From Paenibacillus taichungensis (GTDB lineage Bacteria > Bacillota > Bacilli > Paenibacillales > Paenibacillaceae), in NCBI RefSeq assembly GCF_013359905.1, contig NZ_JABMCC010000094.1, positions 80,596 to 144,595 on the forward strand: DNA of 64,000 nucleotides. Reading direction: 5' to 3'. This document shows, in pieces, positions 16,517-26,308 of the stretch (its first letter is position 1; the number at the start of each line of letters is the position of its first letter). The notes under the pieces are model-generated. The model made no database searches and was not told the origin of the DNA. It worked only from the letters and a program-made list of their open reading frames with translations. A program made the position numbers and the translations under genes.

Positions 16517-18739
16517 ATGAACAACAGTTGGTTTAGACGTTTGCTGCTATCGTATTTGCCTGTTTTTTTTATCGTGACCACAATCCTGTTTATCATTTTC
16601 TTTCAGGTATTCAATGAACAGAACCGGAGAGAAGCACTCAAGGCCAATGAATTTCTGGCGTCACAGGTAACGCAATATTTGGACAATTCACTACGTTCCA
16701 TCGACTTCAAGGTGCTGCGTGATATTTTGACCAATCCCAACCTGAAAAATTATTATTCGGTAACCGGAAGCAAAGATGTGTATGCCGGAATTCAAGCAGT
16801 CCAGGTTATTGATGAATTAAAAATAGAGTATCCACTGATTGATTCCATATATCTGGTGAGATACAACGATGATACGGTATTCAGCAACGGCAAGGCGGTG
16901 CCGATTGAGGAATTCCCGGATGCAGCGTTTATTAAAGACAGTCGTGCTGCGGCAACGCAAAAGTGGGTGGGGGCGAGATCCTTTAAGGCATTTCCAACCG
17001 AGGAAGGAAAACAGGTCATTACACTCATTCGCGGTGTCGGAAACGGCACGGGCCTTGTCGTTGTTAACGTCGATCTGCCGACCTTGCAGAAATCCATCAT
17101 GCAGATGTATGACCCTGAGTTCACCTTCGTGAATATCTTCAATCGCTCGGGTGGCAATCTGTGGGACGGAGCAATGCAGGGTGGAATTACAGCAGTTTCT
17201 CCCAAAACAGACTCAGGTGAAGTATTCTCCGAGTTTACATCCAGCTACAGTGGCTGGAAGGTACAGACGGGGCTGAACAATGGCAAGATCGTCAAATTTG
17301 CCCTGAAGTTTTATAATATCTGGTTTGTTTTTGCCGTTGCCGTTGTCCTGATTGGTGTGGTGTGGGTGATCTATGTAACACGTAGAAATTACAAGCCCAT
17401 CCAGCAGATTGTCACGTTGATTGAGACGGTGGCTTCGCAGAAACAGCCAGGGGCGGGTTATACGAAGGATAACGAGTTTCGTTTTATCCAGACTACGCTG
17501 GAGCGAATGATTGATCAAACCAAGCAATATCAGGAGGAGCATGAAGAGAACCTGATTTTGCAGAAGAAATACTTCTTTCAGGAGCTGCTGGAGGGTACGC
17601 GGGACTTTACCGGCAATGAACTGACAGCGGAGATGAGCAGGTTCAAGCTCCCGCAGTTAGAGGATCGATGGGCTGTAATGGTGGTGGAGATCGATCAGTA
17701 TTCCCGATTCATGGAGGAGTACCACAATCAGGATCAATCCCTCCTGAAATTCGTGTTATCCAGCATTCTACAGGAGAGTGCAAGGCACGAGGGCACCGAA
17801 GTGTGGGCTGAGTGGATATCGGATCAGCGTCTGTATGCCATACTCTGGATTCCCGAAATGGAGAAAGGTGAGGAGACCGAGCAGAGACTGCTCTCCGGTT
17901 ATCTTGACAGGGTTGGGCAGTATTTGAACTTCACCGTAACCATCGGTATTGGAAGAGTCGCAGTGGATGTCCGTGGTCTGAGAGCTTCGCTGAAGGAGGC
18001 GGTGCATGCCTTGGAATACAAGGCTGTGCTCGGCATGAATCGTATCATTCCATGTGGGGAGGTACCGAACTCAACGAATGATGTGTATGAATTCCTGAAG
18101 ACGATCTCTTTGCTGGTACAGGCGATGCGACTCTCGGAAGATGTGTGGGAGAAGCATTTTGACCGCTTATTCGAACAGATCCATGAATCCGTGCTCTCCC
18201 GCCAGGAGATTATGAATACGGTCCAATTGCTGTTCCAGCACTATAACCGGGAGTTCGCAGAACTTCCACGAGAGTATCAGGAGCGATGGGCATCTGTATT
18301 TACACCACTTCTTCCTAGGTTGGAAGGTTGGGAGACGTTGGATGATTTACGCGCGCTGTGCTGGGAAGGTTTCCGTGAGCTGGCTGATGAGATGCAGACG
18401 CTTCATTGCTCCAGAAAACATCGATCTCATATTCTTGAAATTCGCAAGTATATTGAACAGAACTACAACAACCCCGAGCTGTCACTAAATTATCTAAGTG
18501 ATCTATTTGATATCAATCCGAAATATTTAAGTAAGCTATTTAAGGACGAGATTGGTGAGAAGTTCGTGGATCTTCTGATTAGTCACCGTATTGAGAAGGC
18601 GAAACAGCTCATGCTGGAGACGGATAAGGCCATTCAGGAGATCAGTGAGGAAGTTGGGTATACGAATTACAATTCCTTCAATCGGGCGTTCAAGAATGTG
18701 GTGGGTGTTGCGCCTAGCGACTATCGAAAAGCCATGTGA
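16517..18739 (+). CDS. Membrane-bound AraC-family transcriptional regulator
   Basis: This regulator of about 740 residues starts MNNSWFRRLLLSYLPVFFIV. One transmembrane helix near the N-terminus and a second near residue 275-295 enclose an extracellular Cache-like sensor domain. A cytosolic linker follows, and a C-terminal AraC-type double helix-turn-helix occupies about the last 100 residues (IEQNYNNPELSLNYLSDLF ... GVAPSDYRKAM). The type is common in Paenibacillus next to LplA-type importers and is thought to sense extracellular sugar without a separate kinase. A longer reading from 16448 lacks a ribosome binding site. It probably activates the importer and the GH3/GH38 genes that follow 44 bases later. 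Confidence 0.88.
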   Translation: MNNSWFRRLLLSYLPVFFIVTTILFIIFFQVFNEQNRREALKANEFLASQVTQYLDNSLRSIDFKVLRDILTNPNLKNYYSVTGSKDVYAGIQAVQVIDELKIEYPLIDSIYLVRYNDDTVFSNGKAVPIEEFPDAAFIKDSRAAATQKWVGARSFKAFPTEEGKQVITLIRGVGNGTGLVVVNVDLPTLQKSIMQMYDPEFTFVNIFNRSGGNLWDGAMQGGITAVSPKTDSGEVFSEFTSSYSGWKVQTGLNNGKIVKFALKFYNIWFVFAVAVVLIGVVWVIYVTRRNYKPIQQIVTLIETVASQKQPGAGYTKDNEFRFIQTTLERMIDQTKQYQEEHEENLILQKKYFFQELLEGTRDFTGNELTAEMSRFKLPQLEDRWAVMVVEIDQYSRFMEEYHNQDQSLLKFVLSSILQESARHEGTEVWAEWISDQRLYAILWIPEMEKGEETEQRLLSGYLDRVGQYLNFTVTIGIGRVAVDVRGLRASLKEAVHALEYKAVLGMNRIIPCGEVPNSTNDVYEFLKTISLLVQAMRLSEDVWEKHFDRLFEQIHESVLSRQEIMNTVQLLFQHYNREFAELPREYQERWASVFTPLLPRLEGWETLDDLRALCWEGFRELADEMQTLHCSRKHRSHILEIRKYIEQNYNNPELSLNYLSDLFDINPKYLSKLFKDEIGEKFVDLLISHRIEKAKQLMLETDKAIQEISEEVGYTNYNSFNRAFKNVVGVAPSDYRKAM

Positions 18740-18783
18740 GCCCATGCACCAGACTAAGCCGAACTCATAAGGAGAATATGCAT

Positions 18784-21096
18784 ATGGACTATAAAGATGC
18801 ATCGCTTTCCGTTCAGGAGCGGACCCAAGATCTGCTCGGGCGGATGACCACGGAGGAGAAGATAGGGCAGCTGATCCAGCCGATGGGGTGGAAGACTTAT
18901 GTTAAGGAAGCAGATGGTACGGTTCAGGTTACGGATGAGTTTAAAAAGGAAATCGCAGATGGTGGGATTGGGTCTTTATATGGAACACTTCGTGCTGATC
19001 CCTGGACGGAAGTGACGCTGGAGACTGGCCTGACGCCTAGGCAGGGAGCTGTTGCCACCAATGAAATCCAGCGGTATGCCATGGAGAACTCCCGGCTGGG
19101 CATTCCCATTTTGTTCGGGGAAGAGTGTTCTCACGGGCATATGGCCATTGGGGCAACTGTATTCCCGGTGCCGTTAGCAGTAGGAAGTGCTTGGAACACG
19201 GAATTGTACCGCAAGATGTGTGAAGCGATTGCTGTGGAGACTCGGAGCCAGGGAGGAGCGGCAACATATTCGCCTGTGCTTGATGTAGTACGGGACCCGA
19301 GATGGGGACGGACGGAGGAATGTTTTGCCGAAGATCCATACCTGATCGGTGAATTGGCGGTTGAAGCGATAAAAGGTTTACAGGGTGACCGGCTCGATTC
19401 TAATCGGACGATTGTGGCGACACTCAAACATTTTGCAGCCTATGGCAGCTCGGAGGGTGGGCGCAATGCTGCTCCGGTGCATATGGGACTACGAGAGCTG
19501 CACGAGGTGGATCTGCTGCCGTTCAAGAAAGCAGTGGAAGCCGGAGCATGTTCTGTCATGACAGCGTATAACGAGATTGATGGTGTGCCTTGTACGTCGA
19601 GTTCATATCTGCTGAATGATCTCCTACGCGTGCAATTGGGTTTTGACGGATTTGTCATTACTGACTTTGGTGCAATTCAGATGCTTGTCAATGGACACAA
19701 CACCGCGGAGAACGGGGAGCAGGCCGTTGCTCAGTCGCTTAAGGCAGGGGTGGACATGGAAATGTCCGGGTACATGTACCGCAAGCATCTCGGGCAGGCC
19801 CTGTCGCAAGGATTGATTGAAGAGAAGGATCTGGATACGGCGGTAAGGCGGGTGCTGGAGATGAAGTTCAGACTGGGCTTATTCGAACAACCTTTCGTTG
19901 ATCCTGACTTTGCAGAGCAGGTGATCGGATGTGAAGAACATATTCAGCTGGCGAGAAAAGTCGCGCAGGAGGGAATCATTTTACTCAAAAATGAAGACAA
20001 CACCCTTCCGCTCGGTAAAACAGGTACAAAACTGGCGGTCATTGGACCGAATGCAAACCACGTCTACAACCAGCTTGGCGACTACACCTCGCCGCAGCCG
20101 AGAGGACAGATCGTTACGGTGCTGGATGGGATTACGCGCAAGCTTGGTGCTGACACCGGAAAGGTGCTGTACGCACCGGGCTGCCGGATCAAAGGGGATT
20201 CCAGAGAGGGCTTTGCGCAAGCGCTCGCCTGTGCTGAAGAAGCAGATACTGTCATTATGGTGATGGGAGGGTCAAGTAGTCGGGATTTTGGCGAAGGGAC
20301 CATTGATCTGCGGACGGGGGCATCCGTTGTTACGGATGATCCATGGAACGATATGGAATGCGGTGAAGGGATAGACCGATCGTCTCTGAACCTGATGGGT
20401 GTTCAACTGGAACTGGTGCAAGAAGTACATAAGCTGGGGAAACCGGTTATTGTCGTATATATTAACGGAAGGCCCATTGCCGAACCATGGATTGATGAGC
20501 ATGCCCATGCCATTGTGGAAGCATGGTACCCCGGGCAGGAGGGGGGCAACGCCATTGCAGATATTCTGTTCGGTGATGTGAATCCATCTGGTCGTCTTAC
20601 CATCTCCATTCCCAAGCATGTAGGTCAGCTTCCGGTCAACTACAATGCCAAACGTACCCGGGGCAAGCGATATTTGGAGACCGATCTGGTACCACAATAT
20701 CCGTTCGGTTTTGGGCTTAGTTATACAGAATTCAAGTACGAGAATGTAAGAGTTGTACCCGAAGTGATTGGACCAGACGATGAAGCAGAGGTGCAGGTGG
20801 AGGTCACAAATACGGGAGCGGTTGCGGGAAATGAGGTTGTACAGCTGTATATTACGGACGTATCGGCTTCGGTCACCCGTTCCGAAATTTCACTGAAGGG
20901 ATTTCGTAAAATCCATCTAGAGCCGGGACAGACCCAGACGGTGACGTTCCCTGTGCAAAAAGAACATCTAGAGCTGATCGATTCCCGTCTTCAGCCTGTT
21001 GTGGAGCCGGGTGAATTCAGACTAATGGTTGGCAGCAGTTCCAGAGACTGTACTGCTTGTAGTTTACACATCCAGAAGGTGGGGGTGGAGGTATGA
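18784..21096 (+). CDS. Glycoside hydrolase family 3 enzyme, canonical domain order (beta-glucosidase/beta-xylosidase-like)
   Basis: This cytosolic enzyme of about 770 residues starts MDYKDASLSVQERTQDLLGR. The N-terminal TIM barrel has RDPRWGRTEECFAEDPYL, LKHFAAYG and the nucleophile Asp294 in FVITDFGAIQ. The alpha/beta sandwich begins at about EGIILLKNEDNTLPL, and a fibronectin-like domain ends the protein. The order is the usual one, unlike the GH3 at 3235. AAGGAG at 18769-18774 fits ATG 18784 better than 18778; the frame also opens upstream at 18736. Such enzymes act as beta-glucosidase or beta-xylosidase. It overlaps the GH38 gene by 4 bases, so the two are translated together. Confidence 0.92.
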   Translation: MDYKDASLSVQERTQDLLGRMTTEEKIGQLIQPMGWKTYVKEADGTVQVTDEFKKEIADGGIGSLYGTLRADPWTEVTLETGLTPRQGAVATNEIQRYAMENSRLGIPILFGEECSHGHMAIGATVFPVPLAVGSAWNTELYRKMCEAIAVETRSQGGAATYSPVLDVVRDPRWGRTEECFAEDPYLIGELAVEAIKGLQGDRLDSNRTIVATLKHFAAYGSSEGGRNAAPVHMGLRELHEVDLLPFKKAVEAGACSVMTAYNEIDGVPCTSSSYLLNDLLRVQLGFDGFVITDFGAIQMLVNGHNTAENGEQAVAQSLKAGVDMEMSGYMYRKHLGQALSQGLIEEKDLDTAVRRVLEMKFRLGLFEQPFVDPDFAEQVIGCEEHIQLARKVAQEGIILLKNEDNTLPLGKTGTKLAVIGPNANHVYNQLGDYTSPQPRGQIVTVLDGITRKLGADTGKVLYAPGCRIKGDSREGFAQALACAEEADTVIMVMGGSSSRDFGEGTIDLRTGASVVTDDPWNDMECGEGIDRSSLNLMGVQLELVQEVHKLGKPVIVVYINGRPIAEPWIDEHAHAIVEAWYPGQEGGNAIADILFGDVNPSGRLTISIPKHVGQLPVNYNAKRTRGKRYLETDLVPQYPFGFGLSYTEFKYENVRVVPEVIGPDDEAEVQVEVTNTGAVAGNEVVQLYITDVSASVTRSEISLKGFRKIHLEPGQTQTVTFPVQKEHLELIDSRLQPVVEPGEFRLMVGSSSRDCTACSLHIQKVGVEV

Positions 21097-24000
21097 TTCG
21101 AATTCAGAGATTCATTCAGGATCTGACTCAGCAGCAATGGAGGGATACTATTGAACTTCCAGAGTGGCAGATGCAGAAAGCCAAGTATGTCCGGCCAGGG
21201 GAATATGAGTATGAACAGAAGAATGCGGCTGTTCAAAGCTTGAATCCACTCCATAGTAACCATGGAACGACTTATTTTCTGAGCAAAACCGTAGAGATTC
21301 CGGCCAATTGGGAGGAAGATGTGGTCGGATTGATCTTCGAGGCCAGGGGTGAAGGGCTGCTGAAGGTGAATGGCGTGCCTTATCACGGACTGGACCGCAA
21401 TCATGGGTATGTACCGTTACCGAAGAGCCGTGTGGGAACTACGCCATTGCTGGAGATTGAGCTATTTGATCCCATACCAGAACCACATGACCCCTTGAAT
21501 CGACAGGCGGTCATCCAGCCGCCAATTCAGGGCATTCGAGCCGCTTTGGTTCGTGTTAATTCGCCTTTACAGAGTCTAATGTATAGCATTACGGTACTTT
21601 CGGAATCACTCCGAGCATTACCGGAGAAAGACTTAAAGCGCACCCGTCTTATCCGGGATATTCATCAGGTGATGGATAAGATGTACAACGAGCCGGAGCG
21701 CTGGAGTGAAGCGGCGTGGGTGCAGCATTGGGAAGAATGGCTCGCACAGTCGGTGCAGGAGGAAGACCCGGAAGAGTATCGAGACGGATTCATGCATTTG
21801 GTTGGGCAATCCCATATCGACATTGCCTGGCTGTGGCCTGTGCGTGAGACTGTGCGCAAGTCCAGCCGCACCTTCTCCACGATGTGTACTTTGATGGATG
21901 AGTATCCGGAGTTCGTGTATTCGCAGAGTCAACCACAGCTGTATGCATTCGTGAGAGAGCACTATCCTGAGCTGTACGAACGAATCAAAACCCGAATTGC
22001 CGAAGGCCGCTGGGAACTGGTTGGTGGCATGTGGGTCGAGCCGGATCTGAATATTCCGAGTGGCGAGTCGCTTGTGCGTCAGATCCTGTACGGGCAGAAC
22101 TTTTATCAGGAGGAATTCGGCAAGCGTTCAAACATCGAGTGGCTTCCTGACACGTTTGGCTACTGTGCTTCGCTGCCACAACTGCTCAAGCTGGCTGACA
22201 TTCCTTATTTTATGACCACCAAGCTCAATTGGAATGATACCAACGTTTTCCCGTATGATCTGTTCCATTGGGTAGGCATTGACGGCACCTCGGTGCTTGC
22301 GTATCTCAATCACGGAGTGAATGAGCATACCCGGCCCAAAGATGTCGATGAGCACTGGCAATCCTACAAGCAGAAGGATGTACACCCCGAGCAAATGCTG
22401 CTATATGGGCATGGCGATGGTGGAGGCGGGGTAACGAACGAAATGGTTGCGTTCGCAGAGCGATCCCATTTCATGGTTGGGCAGCCCATTAGCAATTTCA
22501 GTACAGCAGGCGCGTTTTTCGAAGAAATTTCGAACAACAATCCTAAGCTGCCCAAATGGCATGGCGACTTATATCTGGAACTGCATCGTGGAACCTATAC
22601 AACTCATGCACGCAACAAAAGGAGCAATCGCAAAGCAGAGGTGTTGTATCGGGAAGCTGAAATCTGGGGGCAGTTTGCCGGAGTTGAAGCAGCACAGGCG
22701 AAAAGTGATCTGGATGAAGGCTGGAAGCTGATCATGCTGAATCAATTCCATGATATTATCCCGGGCACGTCCATTCCCGAAGTATACGTAACATCAATGG
22801 AAGAGTATACGAAAGTATTCGCTCTGGGGACATCGGCTATGAATGGTACCCTTAGTAGTATTGAGGACCGCATTGCGACAGATGGCTTCGACGGTCTGCC
22901 CTATGTTGTATTTAATAGCCTAGGCTGGGAGAGGGGAGAAGTTGTTACGATTACAGGCGACGAGAAACTGAGCGGTTTAGCAGCGTTTGACCATCGGGGT
23001 AATCGTCTGCTGAGTGACCTGGAGGCAAATGGAGACGTGCTGACCTTGTCAGTCTATGTCCCATCCATTCCGGCCTTTGGATATGCCACGATATGGCTAC
23101 GCCAGGCACCGGATGCCAATCTTCCTGCATTGAAACAGGATGAATCTTTTCCTTCTGTCTGGGAAACGGACTTTTACACGCTTGAATTTAACGATGTAGG
23201 AGAGATCATCAGATGGTATGACAAAACCATGCAACGGGAGTGGCTGAAACCGAGCGATAAAGCGAATGAGTTACAGTTTTTCCATGACAGGCCAACGTAT
23301 TGGGATGCTTGGGATATTGATCCGCGGTTTGAATCGCAGCGTGCAGGAGTGGCAGAGCTGATCTCCAAAGAAGTAGTACAGCGTGGAGTAACGCAGGATA
23401 TCCTTCGGTTTCACTGGAAGTTAAACGAGTCCGAGATTCACCAGGATATCATTCTATATCGTCATCAGCGACGTGTTGATTTCAAGACAAAGGTGAACTG
23501 GGCGGAGAGTCATAAGCTGCTCAAAGTGGCTTTTCCCGTTGATTTGGTATCAGCGAAAGCAGCCTATGAAATCCCGTTTGGTGCGCTGGAGCGCCCTACT
23601 CATAACAACACCAGCTGGGAGCAAGCCCAGTTTGAAGTGTGTGGTCACCGCTGGGCGGATATCTCCGAGGGCAACAGTGGTGTAAGCCTGCTGAACGATT
23701 GTAAATATGGATATGACATCAAGGATCAGACGATCCGTCTTTCTCTACTGCGTGCTCCTAAATGGCCGGATGAACATGCTGACCAGGGTGAGCATGAATT
23801 CACGTATTCCCTGCTGCCGCATCAGGGAGATTGGCGGGAAGCGGGTGTGGTACGACGTGCGATGGAACTGAACCACCCGGTTCGGGTTGTTGCAAGTGAA
23901 CGACACTCTGGCACATTGCCAGCAGAGCACAGATGGGTTCATTTCCATAGTGAACATGTCATTCTGGATACGATTAAGGCTTCCGAAGACGGTACGGGAG

Positions 24001-24194
24001 CGGTACTTCGTTTCTATGAGTCATCTGGTGGAAGAGAAACGGTTGAGATTCAATGGGCTGACGCGCGTATACAGACGTCTGTAGTCAATCTGTTGGAGGA
24101 TGATATTAGACCACTAGCTTGTCATGAAGGGAATTTTGAGCTGACGTTCAAGCCATATGAAATTCAAACTGTGAAGCTGGTCTCAGCAGATTAG
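21093..24194 (+). CDS. GH38 alpha-mannosidase
   Basis: This is a 1033-residue cytosolic enzyme overlapping the GH3 stop by ATGA. It has an N-terminal beta domain (1-225), then the GH38 catalytic domain with GQSHIDIAWLWPVRETVRK (Zn ligands His and Asp), GGMWVEPDLNIPSGES, and the nucleophile Asp353 in WLPDTFGYCASLP. A further Zn-ligand His is in LNQFHDIIPGTS. The long C-terminal beta-sandwich region (about 570-1033) is the usual GH38 accessory part. GH38 enzymes release alpha-linked mannose with a zinc ion at the active site. With the fucosidases it points to a fucose- and mannose-containing glycan as the substrate of this island. Confidence 0.93.
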   Translation: MIRIQRFIQDLTQQQWRDTIELPEWQMQKAKYVRPGEYEYEQKNAAVQSLNPLHSNHGTTYFLSKTVEIPANWEEDVVGLIFEARGEGLLKVNGVPYHGLDRNHGYVPLPKSRVGTTPLLEIELFDPIPEPHDPLNRQAVIQPPIQGIRAALVRVNSPLQSLMYSITVLSESLRALPEKDLKRTRLIRDIHQVMDKMYNEPERWSEAAWVQHWEEWLAQSVQEEDPEEYRDGFMHLVGQSHIDIAWLWPVRETVRKSSRTFSTMCTLMDEYPEFVYSQSQPQLYAFVREHYPELYERIKTRIAEGRWELVGGMWVEPDLNIPSGESLVRQILYGQNFYQEEFGKRSNIEWLPDTFGYCASLPQLLKLADIPYFMTTKLNWNDTNVFPYDLFHWVGIDGTSVLAYLNHGVNEHTRPKDVDEHWQSYKQKDVHPEQMLLYGHGDGGGGVTNEMVAFAERSHFMVGQPISNFSTAGAFFEEISNNNPKLPKWHGDLYLELHRGTYTTHARNKRSNRKAEVLYREAEIWGQFAGVEAAQAKSDLDEGWKLIMLNQFHDIIPGTSIPEVYVTSMEEYTKVFALGTSAMNGTLSSIEDRIATDGFDGLPYVVFNSLGWERGEVVTITGDEKLSGLAAFDHRGNRLLSDLEANGDVLTLSVYVPSIPAFGYATIWLRQAPDANLPALKQDESFPSVWETDFYTLEFNDVGEIIRWYDKTMQREWLKPSDKANELQFFHDRPTYWDAWDIDPRFESQRAGVAELISKEVVQRGVTQDILRFHWKLNESEIHQDIILYRHQRRVDFKTKVNWAESHKLLKVAFPVDLVSAKAAYEIPFGALERPTHNNTSWEQAQFEVCGHRWADISEGNSGVSLLNDCKYGYDIKDQTIRLSLLRAPKWPDEHADQGEHEFTYSLLPHQGDWREAGVVRRAMELNHPVRVVASERHSGTLPAEHRWVHFHSEHVILDTIKASEDGTGAVLRFYESSGGRETVEIQWADARIQTSVVNLLEDDIRPLACHEGNFELTFKPYEIQTVKLVSAD

Positions 24195-24333
24195 TCTCAA
24201 GAAACCGGATAAGAAATGATCGGAGAAAAAGGAGTGACCGGGTAGGGGTCGAAAATTGTATAGAGCATTCCGTCCATCATGAAGGCTCACCAGGAATGAA
24301 AAATCAAATACCGATTTAACGGGAGGGTATGGC

Positions 24334-25209
24334 ATGAAATTAACAAACAAGATTGGCGTGATCGTGGATAGCTTCGGTGTAGGTGTACGTGAAGGATTAA
24401 GCAAAGCGAAGGATGTAGGTGCAGAAGGCGTACAGATCTATGCAGTCCATGGAGAGATGGACCCTGAGAACCTCTCTCCGACAGCTCGCAAGGAGTTAAG
24501 AAGTTATATCGATTCTCTTGGTCTTGAAATTTCTGCCCTGGTTGGCGATTTGGGCGGTCACGGGTTTCAGGTCAAGGAGGATAATCCGTGGAAAGTAGAG
24601 AAGTCCAAGCGCATCGTGGATCTTGCTCTGGATCTAGGTACAAATATCGTCACAACACATATCGGTATTGTTCCGCACGATCCTTCCTCCGAAGTGTATG
24701 CCACACTGCATGCCGCATGTGAGGAACTGGGCCAATATGCCAAAAGCGCAGGAGCCTACTTCGCGATTGAAACGGGACCGGAAACGGCAGCAGACCTGAA
24801 AGGGTTTCTGGATACCCTGTCGACTAACGGGGTTTCGGTGAATTTTGACCCGGCGAACATGGTGATGGTTACTGGAGATGACCCTGCACGAGGTGTTCAT
24901 CTGCTCAAGGATTATATTGTGCATACCCATGTGAAAGATGGTGTGCGCCTGAAGGAAGTAGACCCGAGGGACGTATACGGTGCAGTGGGATATGCGCCTA
25001 TGGATCATGAGAAAATTGCCGAAATGGTCTCTTCCGGAACATTCTTCCGTGAGGTACCGCTGGGCGAGGGCAGTGTGGATTTTGACGCATACTTTGCAGC
25101 CCTTCGGGATATTGGCTACAAAGGTTATCTGACGATTGAACGCGAGGTAGGCGACCAGCCGGAACAGGACATTCGCAAAGCGGTTAAATTTATCCAACAA
25201 TACCGATAG
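24334..25209 (+). CDS. Sugar phosphate isomerase/epimerase family protein
   Basis: This 291-residue xylose isomerase-like TIM barrel starts MKLTNKIGVIVDSFGVGVRE. Metal-ligand stretches are AIETGPETAADL, VNFDPANMVM, VHTHVKDG and LTIEREVG. It is a different subgroup from the proteins at 8371 and 25222, closer to those annotated as hydroxypyruvate isomerase-like or inosose epimerases. GGGAGGG at 24320 precedes the ATG. It starts 139 bases after the mannosidase and is followed after 12 bases by another member of the fold, so the two are co-transcribed. The substrate cannot be told from sequence. Confidence 0.83.
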   Translation: MKLTNKIGVIVDSFGVGVREGLSKAKDVGAEGVQIYAVHGEMDPENLSPTARKELRSYIDSLGLEISALVGDLGGHGFQVKEDNPWKVEKSKRIVDLALDLGTNIVTTHIGIVPHDPSSEVYATLHAACEELGQYAKSAGAYFAIETGPETAADLKGFLDTLSTNGVSVNFDPANMVMVTGDDPARGVHLLKDYIVHTHVKDGVRLKEVDPRDVYGAVGYAPMDHEKIAEMVSSGTFFREVPLGEGSVDFDAYFAALRDIGYKGYLTIEREVGDQPEQDIRKAVKFIQQYR

Positions 25210-25221
25210 GGAGCTGAGCAG

Positions 25222-26094
25222 ATGAAAGTGGGCCTGAGTACGTATAGCTTGTTGAACGATCTGAATTCGGGTGAAATGACGGTTCTGGATATCATCGACT
25301 GGATTGCCGCAAATGGTGGCGAGCATATGGAGATGGTTCCGTATGGCTACACCGTGGAGGACAATCCTGATCTCGCCGACGCCATTCGGGAGCGGGCTGC
25401 TTCTGCGGGTATTGAGCTGTCCAACTATTCGATGCCTGCGAATTTCGTGCAGGAGACGGAAGAAGCTTTTGAAGAAGAGATAGCTCGGGTCCAAAGACAT
25501 GTCGATGTTGTACACCGAATGGGTGTAAAGCATATGCGTCATGACGTAACGGCGTTTACTTTGCCTAAGGAGAAAATGACCATTGCCTGGTTTGAGGAAC
25601 ATTTGCCGCTGATGGTGAAGGGAAGCCAGATCATTGCTGATTATGCTGCACAGTTTGGCATTACAACAACCATTGAGAATCACGGCTTCAGTGTGCAGGC
25701 CAGTGACCGTGTGCAGCGTGTGCTTCATGCCGTAGATCGTCCCAACTTCAAAACGACACTCGATATCGGCAACTTCATGTGCGTGGATGAGAATCCGATT
25801 ATCGGGGTCATGAAAAATCTGCCGTACGCTTCTCTGGTTCACTTCAAGGACTTTTATTTCCGCCCTTATGATGAGCATCCGGGTGAAGGGGAATGGTTCA
25901 CAACCGCTTACGGCAACTTCCTGCGCGGTGCCATTGTGGGGCAAGGGGATATTCCAATCCGCAAAATTGTGAGGCTGATTAAAGAATCCGGTTATGATGG
26001 TAACATTACGATTGAGTTTGAGGGCATGGAGGAATGTAAATCTGCATCCAAAATCGCCATGAGCAACCTGCGCCGATTCTGGGAAGAGGCTTAA
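25222..26094 (+). CDS. Sugar phosphate isomerase/epimerase family protein (paralogue of the one at 8371)
   Basis: This 290-residue TIM-barrel protein starts MKVGLSTYSLLNDLNSGEMT. It aligns end to end with the protein at 8371-9237: the same GEHMEMVPYGY, TTIENHGFSVQASDRV, TLDIGNFMCVDEN, VHFKDFYFRP, GNFLRGAIVGQGDI and a near-identical C-terminus (SNLRRFWEEA). Conserved Glu, Asp, His and Glu positions fit a divalent-metal sugar epimerase or isomerase. Having one copy with a dehydrogenase and one with a second isomerase suggests two related branches of the same pathway. It ends the operon; a terminator follows. Confidence 0.85.
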   Translation: MKVGLSTYSLLNDLNSGEMTVLDIIDWIAANGGEHMEMVPYGYTVEDNPDLADAIRERAASAGIELSNYSMPANFVQETEEAFEEEIARVQRHVDVVHRMGVKHMRHDVTAFTLPKEKMTIAWFEEHLPLMVKGSQIIADYAAQFGITTTIENHGFSVQASDRVQRVLHAVDRPNFKTTLDIGNFMCVDENPIIGVMKNLPYASLVHFKDFYFRPYDEHPGEGEWFTTAYGNFLRGAIVGQGDIPIRKIVRLIKESGYDGNITIEFEGMEECKSASKIAMSNLRRFWEEA

Positions 26095-26118
26095 GACAAT
26101 CATTTAGTTTTACATCGT

Positions 26119-26148
26119 GGGGCCACTTTAAGGAAGTGGCTCTTTTTG
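26119..26148 (+). terminator. Rho-independent terminator
   Basis: GCCACTT pairs with AAGTGGC around a five-base loop, followed by CTCTTTTT. It ends the glycan island. Confidence 0.85.
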
Positions 26149-26241
26149 CACTTCTTATGTTGGGAAATATACTCGTCTTTGTATTAAATAAGTCATTATT
26201 TAGGGGTGCCGAGTCCCGTGATTATGATAAAGTATAATAAA

Positions 26242-26255
26242 GAGAAGCGCTTTCA
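26242..26255 (-). promoter_or_regulatory. Cre-like site upstream of the discoidin-like gene
   Basis: On the minus strand the word is TGAAAGCGCTTCTC, matching the first ten positions of cre (TGWAANCGNTNWCA). TATAAT at 26233-26238 lies just upstream, so the site would overlap the start of transcription of the gene at 26309. Confidence 0.45.
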
Positions 26256-26308
26256 TCTTTTCAGATCAAGAAATTTATAAATAATATCAATAGAAATGGA
26301 GCATGTAG

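Noticed and set aside
24634..26103. 489-codon open frame on the minus strand across both isomerase genes
   Set aside because: It mirrors two well-recognised plus-strand genes, has no ribosome binding site and its translation shows no family features.
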